A DNA stretch of 23,576 bases from an uncultured Actinomycetes bacterium (GTDB taxonomy: Bacteria > Actinomycetota > Actinomycetes > Nanopelagicales > Nanopelagicaceae). Positions 16,164 to 23,576 of the stretch are shown one piece after another. The position numbers and the translations under genes were made by a program. The stretch spans positions 1 to 23,576 of the forward strand of contig CAIJHZ010000033.1 in NCBI GenBank assembly GCA_903820565.1. Reading direction: 5' to 3'. Position 1 is the first letter of the stretch, and each line of letters begins with the position of its first letter. Under the pieces are notes generated by a model, which made no database searches, was not told the DNA's origin, and was given only the letters and a program-made list of their open reading frames with translations.

Positions 16164-18053
16164 ATGACAACGTCAACTAGCCTTGTTTATTTGATTGCTC
16201 TGCCTTTAGCGGGAGCAGCCCTACTACTTCTTGGCGGACGCCGTACAGATAAGTGGGGTCACCTACTTGCAACTGGGCTTTCAGCCTCATCATTTGGAGT
16301 AGGCGCTTACCAACTCTTGCAGATGCTTGGACGATCAGCAGAGGAACGTCCAGTTTCTCAAAAGCTTTTTGAGTGGATTCACGTTGGTAATTTCAATGTA
16401 GATGCAGGTCTTTTGCTAGATCAGCTTTCTATCTGTTTTGTTTTACTTATAACAGGCGTTGGTACGTTAATTCATATCTATTCGATTTCGTATATGTCAC
16501 ATGATCCAGACCGTCGCCGATTCTTTGCCTTTTTGAATTTGTTTATTGCAGCAATGTTGCTATTGGTATTGGGCGATAGCTATCTCAATCTTTATGTTGG
16601 TTGGGAAGGCGTAGGTCTTGCTTCCTACCTATTAATTGGTTTCTGGAATCAAAAGCCTGCTTATGCAACAGCCTCAAAGAAAGCTTTTGTGATGAACCGT
16701 GTTGGCGATATGGGATTGTCATTTGCAATCATGATTGCTTTTGCGACCATGGGGACAGTTTCTTTTACTGGCGTGGCCGAGCACGCACATCACACTTCAG
16801 AAGCCGCTTTAACTGGCATGGGAATCATGTTGTTAGTTGCAGCCGCTGGAAAATCTGCACAATTCCCATTGCAGGCATGGCTGGGAGATGCAATGGCCGG
16901 CCCAACACCTGTCTCTGCATTAATTCACGCAGCGACAATGGTTACTGCAGGTGTCTACTTAATTACCCGCTCTAACTTTGTATTTGATGCCGCTCCAACA
17001 GCCCAGTTGTTAGTTGTGATCGTAGGAGCCATCACACTGATGTTTGGTGCGCTCATTGGTACCGCAAAAGATGACATTAAAAAGGCACTGGCGGCTTCAA
17101 CAATGTCTCAAATCGGATACATGATTCTCGCTGCCGGCTTAGGTCCAGTTGGCTATGCATTTGCGATCATGCACTTACTAACACACGGTTTCTTTAAAGC
17201 TGGAATGTTCCTTGGTGCGGGTTCTGTTATGCACGGAATGAATGATGAAGTAAATATGCGCAAGTACGGCGCACTTCGTAAGTTTATGCCAATTACATTT
17301 GCGACATTTGGTCTTGGCTACTTAGCAATTCTTGGTGTTCCACCATTCGCTGGTTTCTATTCAAAAGACATGATTATTGAAACCGCATTTAATGCTGGTG
17401 GGGTAAAAGGAATTATTCTTGGATGCGTAACCTTGATAGGTGCAGGAATAACGGCGTTCTACATGACTCGCGTAATAATTCTTACATTTACCGGAACAAA
17501 GCGCTGGGATGAAGATGCGCATCCACATGAATCTCCATGGCTAATGTGGTTGCCGATGGCAATTCTCGCGATTGGATCAGTAACTTCTGGATTCCTACTG
17601 TCTCGTGGTGATGCTCTTGTTAACTGGTTGCATCCTTTATTTGCACATCATGGAGAACACGAAGAATTGCTCAAGCCGATTGTTGTGTCAGGTTTAGCTT
17701 TGACCATGGTTGCGATAGGAATAGCTGTTGCATTCCTGAAGTATTCTCGTAATGAAGTAGCACATGTCGCGCCCGAAAATGTTTCAGTATTCACAAAGAT
17801 TGCCCGCCAAGACTTGATGCAGGATCGATTCAATGAAGCGATCTTTATGCGTCCTGGCCAGGCTCTGACTGCAACTCTGGTTGCAACAGATAATGCGGTC
17901 ATCGATGGAACAGTTCGTGGAATTGGGCAGATGGCGATGGGCTCAGGATCTGCACTTCGTGGAATACAGAATGGCTTTGTGCGTAGTTATGCGGCACTGA
18001 TCTTGGTCGGTGCGGTTGCACTGGTTGCGGCGATTTGGGTGGTGGTTCAGTAA
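16164..18053 (+). CDS. nuoL: NADH-quinone oxidoreductase subunit L
   Basis: Distal antiporter-like proton-pumping subunit with the long lateral helix. In 629 residues the proton-path residues known from E. coli are all present: Glu148 in GWEGVGLASYLLI, Lys230 in AAGKSAQFPLQAWL, His255 in ALIHAATMV, His337 and His341 with Lys345 in MHLLTHGFFKAGMF, and Lys401 in GFYSKDMI. The C-terminus after about 525 contains the lateral-helix region and a last membrane anchor. The ATG follows nuoK by two bases with only a weak ribosome-binding site, which suggests coupling. The stop overlaps the nuoM ATG. Confidence 0.97.
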   Translation: MTTSTSLVYLIALPLAGAALLLLGGRRTDKWGHLLATGLSASSFGVGAYQLLQMLGRSAEERPVSQKLFEWIHVGNFNVDAGLLLDQLSICFVLLITGVGTLIHIYSISYMSHDPDRRRFFAFLNLFIAAMLLLVLGDSYLNLYVGWEGVGLASYLLIGFWNQKPAYATASKKAFVMNRVGDMGLSFAIMIAFATMGTVSFTGVAEHAHHTSEAALTGMGIMLLVAAAGKSAQFPLQAWLGDAMAGPTPVSALIHAATMVTAGVYLITRSNFVFDAAPTAQLLVVIVGAITLMFGALIGTAKDDIKKALAASTMSQIGYMILAAGLGPVGYAFAIMHLLTHGFFKAGMFLGAGSVMHGMNDEVNMRKYGALRKFMPITFATFGLGYLAILGVPPFAGFYSKDMIIETAFNAGGVKGIILGCVTLIGAGITAFYMTRVIILTFTGTKRWDEDAHPHESPWLMWLPMAILAIGSVTSGFLLSRGDALVNWLHPLFAHHGEHEELLKPIVVSGLALTMVAIGIAVAFLKYSRNEVAHVAPENVSVFTKIARQDLMQDRFNEAIFMRPGQALTATLVATDNAVIDGTVRGIGQMAMGSGSALRGIQNGFVRSYAALILVGAVALVAAIWVVVQ

Positions 18054-19561
18054 TGAAGTGGTTAACAATTTTGATGGTTTTGCCGCTCTTAGGCGCAGCC
18101 ATGATTTCAACTCTTTCCAAGGCTAATGAAAAGGCTGCAAAGCAACTAGCCCTGGCAACAACCCTGATTGTGATGGCTGCAACTATTGCAATGGCAGTTG
18201 GATTCCAACGCGACAATATTGATCTGCAGTTTGTCGAGAAATATTCATGGATTCCAAGTTTTGGAATCAATTTCGCACTTGGCGTTGATGCAATTGCACT
18301 TGTACTTATTTTGATGTCAACAATTCTTGCTCCAATTGTGATTCTTGCGGGCTGGAATGAAGCACACGGCGGTCGCTGGAGCGTAAAAACTTTTTATATT
18401 TTAATTCTTGTCCTAGAAACGATGATGATCGGCGTCTTTGCGGCAACAGATGTTTTCTTATTTTATGTAATCTTCGAAGCAATGTTGATTCCTGTGTACT
18501 TTCTTATCGGGGGATACGGAACTGGCGAACGCGCAGCGGCTGCCGTTAAGTTCTTGATATACAGTCTTGTTGGCGGCTTATTAATGCTTGCATCAATCAT
18601 CGCTCTGTACGTAATGTCAGGAGCTCAAGGCGGGCACACCTTTGATATCAGTGAGCTTTCCAAATTGACCATGAGTTCGACAACTCAAAACCTTTTGTTC
18701 TTGGGATTCTTTATCGCATTTGCCATCAAGGCTCCTGTGTGGCCATTCCACACCTGGTTGCCAGATGCTGCAAAAGCTGCGACACCAGGAACATCAGTTC
18801 TACTTCTTGGCGTTCTAGATAAGGTCGGCACCTACGGAATGATCCGTTACTGCCTGACATTATTCCCAGAGGCAAGCAAAACATTTACACCAATTATTTT
18901 GGTGCTTGCTGTTATTTCAATTATTTATGGTGCATTTCTTGCTATTGGTGCCAAGGATATTAAGCGATTGATCGCCTACACATCGATCTCTCACTTTGGA
19001 TTCATCACAATGGGAATTTTTGCGATGACAACCCAAGGTCACAGCGGCGCAATTTTGTACATGTTTAACCATGGTTTCTCAACGGCAGCACTGTTCTTAG
19101 TTGCGGGCTGGATGATTTCACGCCGGGGGTCTTCAACAATTGCTGATTTTGGAGGCTTACAACGCGTTACGCCAATTATGGCGTGGACATTCTTCGTGGC
19201 AGGTATGTCATCTCTAGCACTTCCTGGTCTTTCAAGTTTTGTGAGTGAGTTCTTAGTTTTGGTTGGAACATTTACTCGCTATCCAGTTCATGCAATCATC
19301 GCAACATTCGGAATTGTCTTAGCCGCGTTGTACATCTTGATTCCAGTTCAAAGAGCATTACACGGACCTACAACCCCGGGTAACGAAACCTTATCCGACC
19401 TCAATCTCCGTGAAAAAATTGCAATCGCTCCTGTTATTGCAATCATTGTGGTGTTGGGTTTCTATCCAGCTCCGCTTCTGAAAGTAATCAACCCAGCGGC
19501 ATCGCATGTGATTTCGCAAATGGGATTCACAGATCCTGCACCAACTAATGGGGACAAGTAA
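18053..19561 (+). CDS. nuoM: NADH-quinone oxidoreductase subunit M
   Basis: Middle antiporter-like proton-pumping subunit, 502 residues from the ATG at 18053. Proton-path residues match the family: Glu142 in FEAMLIPVYFLIG, Lys226 in AFAIKAPVWPFHTWLPDA, Lys257 in GVLDKVGTYG and Glu399 in FVSEFLVLVG. The frame is open six codons further upstream (18035), but the ATG that overlaps the nuoL stop as TAATG fits the operon pattern. About 14 membrane helices are expected. The stop overlaps the start of nuoN. Confidence 0.96.
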   Translation: MKWLTILMVLPLLGAAMISTLSKANEKAAKQLALATTLIVMAATIAMAVGFQRDNIDLQFVEKYSWIPSFGINFALGVDAIALVLILMSTILAPIVILAGWNEAHGGRWSVKTFYILILVLETMMIGVFAATDVFLFYVIFEAMLIPVYFLIGGYGTGERAAAAVKFLIYSLVGGLLMLASIIALYVMSGAQGGHTFDISELSKLTMSSTTQNLLFLGFFIAFAIKAPVWPFHTWLPDAAKAATPGTSVLLLGVLDKVGTYGMIRYCLTLFPEASKTFTPIILVLAVISIIYGAFLAIGAKDIKRLIAYTSISHFGFITMGIFAMTTQGHSGAILYMFNHGFSTAALFLVAGWMISRRGSSTIADFGGLQRVTPIMAWTFFVAGMSSLALPGLSSFVSEFLVLVGTFTRYPVHAIIATFGIVLAALYILIPVQRALHGPTTPGNETLSDLNLREKIAIAPVIAIIVVLGFYPAPLLKVINPAASHVISQMGFTDPAPTNGDK

Positions 19562-21078
19562 TGACATTTACAGCGCCAGTTCTTTCATACGCACTACTCT
19601 CACCGATGCTTATTCTGCTAGGTGGAGCACTCATTGGTGTCTTGGTCGAGGCTTTTGTATCTAAGGCCCTGCGTCCAGCGGTTCAGTTAACGCTGACACT
19701 TGGATCCATACTCCTTTCATTTATGCAGTTGTGGCGAATCCGCGGAGAGCAGTCACTAACAGCTGCAATGGGTTCGGTCGTATTCGATGGACCTGCAGCA
19801 TTACTTCAGGGATCAATTTTAATTATCGCCTTCATTTCAGTATTTTTGATTGCTGATACAGAAAACTTCACAGCACTTGCCGCTGCCTTGCCAGGATCTG
19901 ACGAAGAACGGCATGCACTTCAATCTGGTAACCAAGTAACTGAGGTTTATCCGCTTACTTTGTTTGCAGTTTCTGGAATGCTTTTGTTCCCGGTTGCCAA
20001 TGACTTGATAACTTTGTTTGTCGCACTAGAAATGCTTTCTTTGCCGCTGTATTTAATGGCTGGGCTTTCACGTCGTCGTCGCTTAGCCTCTCAGGAATCA
20101 GCCCTCAAGTACTTTTTACTGGGTGCCTTTTCATCGGCATTCTTCCTATTTGGTGCTGCTTATTTATATGGATTCTCTTCCTCAATTAGCTTTAGTGGCA
20201 TTCGAGAAGCAATTGTTGGCGGTGGCGGAAATGATGTCCTACTTCTGATCGGTATTGCATTCTTATCAATTGGGTTGTTGTTTAAAGTTGGTGCAGTTCC
20301 ATTCCATGCCTGGTCACCTGATGTATATCAGGGCGCACCAACTCCTGTTACTGCGTTTATGGCAGCGGCAACAAAGGTTGCAGCATTTGGAGCAATGCTT
20401 CGAATTTATTACACAGTTTTTGCAAATGCACAGTGGTCTTGGACGCCTGTCTTGTCAGGTATTGCAATCGTGACAATGCTCTTGGGCTCACTAGTTGCTA
20501 TTGCGCAACGTGATGTTAAGCGCATGTTGGCTTACTCATCAATTGCTCACGCTGGTTTCTTGCTATCAGGAGTAATTGCACTTAACAAAGCGGGCCTTGA
20601 CGCAACAATCTTCTACTTACTTGCCTATGGCATAGCAACAGTTGGTGCTTTTGCGGTTGTAACTCTTGTCCGCGATTCATCGGGTGAAGTAACAGATCTA
20701 AATCGCTGGAGAGGTCTTGGCAAGCGTTCACCATTTGCAGCCACTACCTTTGCACTATTTCTATTAGCCTTTGCTGGAATTCCAATGACTAGTGGGTTTA
20801 TCGGAAAGTTTTCTATCTTCTCTGCAGCTTATGAGAGTGGTGCCAAAGGCGTTGTAATTGCCGGCGTTCTCTCAAGTGCGATCGCGGCGTTCTTCTACAT
20901 CCGCGTCATTGTTTTAATGTTCTTTACTGATGCAACAGAAGATGGAACAAGTGTTGAGATTCCTTCAATCTTGACGCGAGCAACGGTAATCATTGCAGCA
21001 GTTATTACAGTGGCGCTTGGCGTTTATCCAGCACCATTGCTGAACTTCATAACTGATCTCGCAATCTTCATACGCTAA
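19561..21078 (+). CDS. nuoN: NADH-quinone oxidoreductase subunit N
   Basis: Proximal antiporter-like proton-pumping subunit, 505 residues with about 14 membrane helices. Key residues are Glu157 in FVALEMLSLPLYL, Lys183 in ALKYFLLGAFSS, Lys242 in FKVGAVPFHAWSPDVYQGAP and Lys272 in TKVAAFGAML. A hydrophilic loop at about 102-128 is longer than in E. coli. It starts with TAATG overlap on nuoM and ends with TAATG overlap on the polyprenyl synthase gene, so the nuo operon does not end with nuoN. Confidence 0.96.
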   Translation: MTFTAPVLSYALLSPMLILLGGALIGVLVEAFVSKALRPAVQLTLTLGSILLSFMQLWRIRGEQSLTAAMGSVVFDGPAALLQGSILIIAFISVFLIADTENFTALAAALPGSDEERHALQSGNQVTEVYPLTLFAVSGMLLFPVANDLITLFVALEMLSLPLYLMAGLSRRRRLASQESALKYFLLGAFSSAFFLFGAAYLYGFSSSISFSGIREAIVGGGGNDVLLLIGIAFLSIGLLFKVGAVPFHAWSPDVYQGAPTPVTAFMAAATKVAAFGAMLRIYYTVFANAQWSWTPVLSGIAIVTMLLGSLVAIAQRDVKRMLAYSSIAHAGFLLSGVIALNKAGLDATIFYLLAYGIATVGAFAVVTLVRDSSGEVTDLNRWRGLGKRSPFAATTFALFLLAFAGIPMTSGFIGKFSIFSAAYESGAKGVVIAGVLSSAIAAFFYIRVIVLMFFTDATEDGTSVEIPSILTRATVIIAAVITVALGVYPAPLLNFITDLAIFIR

Positions 21079-22067
21079 TGTCAATCTTCGGCATTCCAAA
21101 CGTCGCTCCTGCACTAGAAGCGCAACTGATTGCCCAAATGTCTGATGTCGAAGCTTTGTTGTTAAGCCATACTCGTAGCGAATACCCCTTTGTTGATGAG
21201 ACAGCGCATCATCTTGTGGCCGCCGGCGGCAAGCGTTTGCGCCCACTTTTAACCCTTTTAACTGCCCAATATGGTGATTCAACTCGCGACGGGATCATCG
21301 CAGCAGCGGTTGCCTGCGAGATAACCCACCTTGCAACGCTGTATCACGATGATGTTATGGATGAGGCTCCGCTTCGACGCGGAGTAGAAAGCGCCAACAT
21401 GCGATGGGGGAACACCATTGCAATCCTTACCGGTGACTTTTTATTCGCTAAGTCATCTGATTTATTGGCAGATCTTGGTCCAGCAGCGGTTCGTTTACAG
21501 GCTCGCACATTTGAGCGCTTAGTTATTGGTCAAATTATGGAAACCCAAGGTCCTAATCCAGGGCAAGATCCACTGGAACACTATTTGAAGGTTGTTGCAG
21601 ACAAAACAGGCTCTTTGATTGCAGCATCAGCTAGATATGGTGGAATGATTTCAGGTGCTCCTGCAGATATAACTGACACAGTTACTGTATTTGGTGAAAA
21701 AATTGGTGTTGCATTTCAATTAGCAGATGATGTCATTGACATTGCTAGTGAATCAAATCAGTCAGGAAAAACTCCAGGAACAGATTTGCGCGAAGGTGTT
21801 CCAACTCTTGTAACTTTAAATGTGATGAAATCAAATGATCCAGTAGATGCTGATCTGAAACGATTACTAAGCGCACCTATTGAGGATGAAGTAACGGTTC
21901 AGCAGGTTTTATCTGCATTGCGCACTCATAAAGCATTAGATGAATCACGCGAACAATTGCATCAGGTTGCTAAGCAAGCAAGAGGAGCACTTGGTCCACT
22001 ACCAATCAATGACGCAACCGGAGCCTTGATGTCGCTATGCGACGCTGTTATCGACCGCTCTGCTTGA
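21078..22067 (+). CDS. long-chain polyprenyl diphosphate synthase (probable menaquinone tail synthase)
   Basis: Trans-isoprenyl diphosphate synthase that condenses isopentenyl diphosphate into an all-trans chain. The 329 residues show GGKRLRP (50-56), the first Asp-rich motif DDVMD (91-95), GDFLFAKS (119-126), GQIMETQ (151-157) and the second Asp-rich motif DDVID (217-221). The residue five before the first motif is Ala86. This position is aromatic in many short-chain (FPP/GGPP) synthases, so a small residue points to a long product such as hepta- to nonaprenyl diphosphate. Chain length is inferred. The gene is translationally coupled to nuoN (TAATG) and near menG, which supports a role in the menaquinone side chain. 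Possible names are hepT, grcC or ispB-like. Its 3' end overlaps rarD by 33 bases on the opposite strand. Confidence 0.9.
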   Translation: MSIFGIPNVAPALEAQLIAQMSDVEALLLSHTRSEYPFVDETAHHLVAAGGKRLRPLLTLLTAQYGDSTRDGIIAAAVACEITHLATLYHDDVMDEAPLRRGVESANMRWGNTIAILTGDFLFAKSSDLLADLGPAAVRLQARTFERLVIGQIMETQGPNPGQDPLEHYLKVVADKTGSLIAASARYGGMISGAPADITDTVTVFGEKIGVAFQLADDVIDIASESNQSGKTPGTDLREGVPTLVTLNVMKSNDPVDADLKRLLSAPIEDEVTVQQVLSALRTHKALDESREQLHQVAKQARGALGPLPINDATGALMSLCDAVIDRSA

Positions 22068-22925
22068 TTTAACAAGATCAAATGCAAGGGTTGTTAGTGC
22101 AACCCAAATAATCAAGAACCCAATCCAGCGGGCTGTTGGCATATCTTCATGGCGAATCCAAACACCAACCGAAAACTGCAAAGTTGGTGTGATGTATTGA
22201 AGCAAACCAATAGTCGTAAAGGGCAATCGGTTGGTAGAACCGTTAAACAACAACAATGGAATCGCAGTAATTGCACCGGCGCTCATCAATAGGAGGGTTA
22301 AACCCCAAGAATGACCAAACTGCCCGGTGCCTTGATTACCTATATAAACTAGGTATCCCAGGTAGAAAAATGCTGAAATCAAAGTCTCGATAGCTAAGCC
22401 TTCTAGGGCTCCAAGACCCAACTGCTTCTTGATTAAACCATAACTACCCCATGAAATTGCAAGCGCCAATGCAATCCACGGCAAGCGCCCATAATCAATT
22501 GTTAAAACTAAAACACCGATAGATGCGATAGTCACCGCAACCCATTGCAGTGGACGCATCTTTTCTTTCAGCAAAATTACGCCAAAGCCAATAATGATCA
22601 AAGGGTTGATGTAGTACCCAAGAGATGCTTCAACAACGTGTCCATTATTGGTTGCCCAGATATAAACCAGCCAGTTGATAGAAATCAGGATAGAAGTGAG
22701 AAATAACCGCACTGTGATCTTGGGTTGCTTTAATGTTGCAAGAGTAGATTTCAATGCCTTAGTCGCGGCAAGAACAATGAAACAAAAAACCAACGTCCAG
22801 ACAGCTCGATGCGAAACAATCTCTAGGGAATTGGCTGGTTCCAGTAAAGGCCAGTACAACGGAAAGGCTCCCCACAAGGAGTACGCACTAATTCCAAATA
22901 AAAGGCCAAGCTTGTTTTTACTCAA
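22035..22925 (-). CDS. rarD: RarD-type EamA-family permease
   Basis: Inner-membrane protein of the drug/metabolite transporter superfamily with two EamA repeats and about ten helices; the physiological substrate of RarD is unknown. The 296 residues match RarD closely: LGLLFGISAYSLWGAFPLYW (6-25), SHRAVWTLVF, INWLVYIWATNNGHVVEASL (83-102), GYYINPL (103-109) and LLQYITPTLQFSVG (about 241-254). The start is TTG at 22925, directly after the yajQ stop and without a clear Shine-Dalgarno; it gives the length usual in the family. yajQ and rarD therefore form one transcription unit. The last ten codons and the stop overlap the polyprenyl synthase gene, convergently. Confidence 0.92.
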   Translation of the reverse strand: MSKNKLGLLFGISAYSLWGAFPLYWPLLEPANSLEIVSHRAVWTLVFCFIVLAATKALKSTLATLKQPKITVRLFLTSILISINWLVYIWATNNGHVVEASLGYYINPLIIIGFGVILLKEKMRPLQWVAVTIASIGVLVLTIDYGRLPWIALALAISWGSYGLIKKQLGLGALEGLAIETLISAFFYLGYLVYIGNQGTGQFGHSWGLTLLLMSAGAITAIPLLLFNGSTNRLPFTTIGLLQYITPTLQFSVGVWIRHEDMPTARWIGFLIIWVALTTLAFDLVKSSRAVDNSVA

Positions 22926-23417
22926 TTATCTAAAGTTCGTAAATTGAACTGCAAAGTCCCAGCCACCATCTTTAACCATGGCCATTGTTTCCTGCAGATC
23001 ATCGCGACTCTTTGAAGTTACACGAAGTTCATCACCTTGAATCTGAGTCTTTACAGATTTTGGGCCTTCATCACGGATCATCTTTGCAATCTTTTTAGCA
23101 TTCTCTGTTGAGATACCTTCTTTTAATGGAGCAGCGATCTTGTAGATCTTTCCTGATAACTGTGGTGCGCCCGCATCTAGATGTTTTAAGGAAACTCCAC
23201 GCTTAATCATTTTGTCTTTAACTACATCTAACGCTGCCTTTGCACGCTCTTCTGTGTCTGCTTCAATCAATACTTTGTCGCCTTCGAGCTCGATCTTTGA
23301 GCCAGTATTTTTGAAATCAAAACGGGTCTCAATCTCACGCACCGCCTGATTTATAGCGTTATCTAGCTCCATGCGGTCGATCTTGGAGGTTACGTCGAAA
23401 CTGCTATCTGCTGCCAT
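22926..23417 (-). CDS. yajQ: YajQ family nucleotide-binding protein (UPF0234)
   Basis: Small cytoplasmic protein with two ferredoxin-like domains. The family is known to bind RNA or nucleotides, and a Xanthomonas member binds cyclic di-GMP; the role here is unknown. The ATG at 23417 gives 163 residues, the standard family length. The protein opens with AADSSFDVTSKIDRMELDNA; other landmarks are FDFKNTGSKIEL, KRGVSLKHLDAG, AKKIAKMIRDEGPKSVKTQI and the end WDFAVQFTNFR. AAGGAG lies eight bases upstream of this ATG. The reading frame continues to 23462, but the 15 extra residues do not belong to the family. It is the first gene of yajQ-rarD. Confidence 0.95.
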   Translation of the reverse strand: MAADSSFDVTSKIDRMELDNAINQAVREIETRFDFKNTGSKIELEGDKVLIEADTEERAKAALDVVKDKMIKRGVSLKHLDAGAPQLSGKIYKIAAPLKEGISTENAKKIAKMIRDEGPKSVKTQIQGDELRVTSKSRDDLQETMAMVKDGGWDFAVQFTNFR

Positions 23418-23425
23418 TGTGAGGG

Positions 23426-23431
23426 CTCCTT
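23426..23431 (-). promoter_or_regulatory. ribosome-binding site that fixes the yajQ start
   Basis: AAGGAG on the - strand, eight bases before the ATG at 23417. It decides against the upstream in-frame start at 23462. Confidence 0.75.
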
Positions 23432-23439
23432 CACTGGAT

Positions 23440-23460
23440 AAAAGCGCGGTTTGTACGCGC
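23440..23460 (-). other. small GC hairpin with T run in the yajQ leader
   Basis: On the - strand GCGCG, a seven-base loop and CGCGC are followed by TTTT, 23 bases before the yajQ start. The stem has only five pairs, all G-C, so it could be a weak terminator or attenuator, or chance. It also overlaps the candidate -35 of the tRNA promoter on the other strand. Confidence 0.25.
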
Positions 23461-23478
23461 ACGTGCCTAAGGTATCCT
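23451..23478 (+). promoter_or_regulatory. candidate tRNA-Tyr promoter
   Basis: TTGTAC (23451-23456), 16 bases and TATCCT (23473-23478) resemble a sigma-70 type promoter; transcription would begin near 23485, about 40 bases before the tRNA. The -35 is only a partial match. The spacer contains the palindrome GCACGTGC (23459-23466). Confidence 0.35.
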
Positions 23479-23523
23479 TTCCCTTCGCACTATCCATAAT
23501 TGCCGCAGTACTTGTTCGACCTT

Positions 23524-23576
23524 GGCGGGTTGCCCGAGCGGCCAATGGGAGGGGACTGTAAATCCCCCGGCTCTGC
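23524..23576 (+). tRNA. tRNA-Tyr (GTA anticodon), 3' part outside the window
   Basis: The acceptor 5' strand GGCGGGT (23524-23530) is followed by a D-arm with CCCGAGCGG. The anticodon stem GGGGA (23551-23555) pairs with TCCCC (23563-23567) around the loop CTGTAAA, which places anticodon GTA at 23558-23560. The sequence then enters the region of a long variable arm (CGGCTCTGC), as expected for a class II tRNA-Tyr, and is cut by the window end before the T-arm. Confidence 0.93.

Noticed and set aside
23418..23462. Longer start for yajQ
   Set aside because: The extension lacks family similarity, and a strong AAGGAG stands before the ATG at 23417.
1..23576. CRISPR array, insertion sequence, phage, toxin-antitoxin or defence genes
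   Set aside because: No spaced repeats, transposase, integrase or small toxin-like pairs were found. Almost every base belongs to a recognised housekeeping gene.

Overview
The window is a dense stretch of bacterial chromosome carrying menaquinone biosynthesis genes, a complete 14-gene respiratory complex I (nuo) operon, and a few flanking genes. Hand counts of sample lines give roughly 40-47% GC. The proteins (MenG, NuoA-N, the polyprenyl synthase, RarD, YajQ) look actinobacterial. The combination of an actinobacterial gene order, low GC, near-zero intergenic space and many one-base gene overlaps suggests a streamlined freshwater actinobacterium of the acI / Nanopelagicales type. That assignment is an inference; no database search was possible.

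Layout. Bases 1-102 hold a possible terminator for an upstream gene and a candidate promoter. They are followed by menB-menC-menD on the + strand (103-3485). menD meets a convergent bioY-menF pair on the - strand (3478-5285), with the two 3' ends overlapping by 8 bases. A 59-base divergent gap then leads to menG (5345-6037), which is clearly richer in GC than its neighbours. nuoA to nuoN follow in canonical order (6078-21078), directly coupled to a long-chain polyprenyl diphosphate synthase gene (21078-22067). The - strand pair yajQ-rarD (23417 down to 22035) converges on it with a 33-base overlap. A 106-base gap separates yajQ from a tRNA-Tyr gene that runs off the right edge.

How the genes work together. 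MenF, MenD, MenC and MenB carry out four steps from chorismate to the dihydroxynaphthoyl-CoA ring. The polyprenyl synthase is the likely source of the isoprenoid tail, and MenG methylates the ring last. NuoA-N is the main enzyme reducing the resulting quinone with NADH while pumping protons. So the region supplies both the electron carrier and its principal reductase. MenE, MenA, a DHNA-CoA thioesterase, MenH and a geranylgeranyl-type reductase (MenJ) are not in the window. BioY is a biotin-uptake component, RarD a putative permease and YajQ a small nucleotide-binding protein.

I see no mobile element, CRISPR array, phage or defence system. The most unusual points are the GC-rich menG segment, a MenB that carries the bicarbonate-dependent (E. 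coli/Bacillus-like) active-site signature instead of the mycobacterial one, and the overlapping bioY/menF pair.
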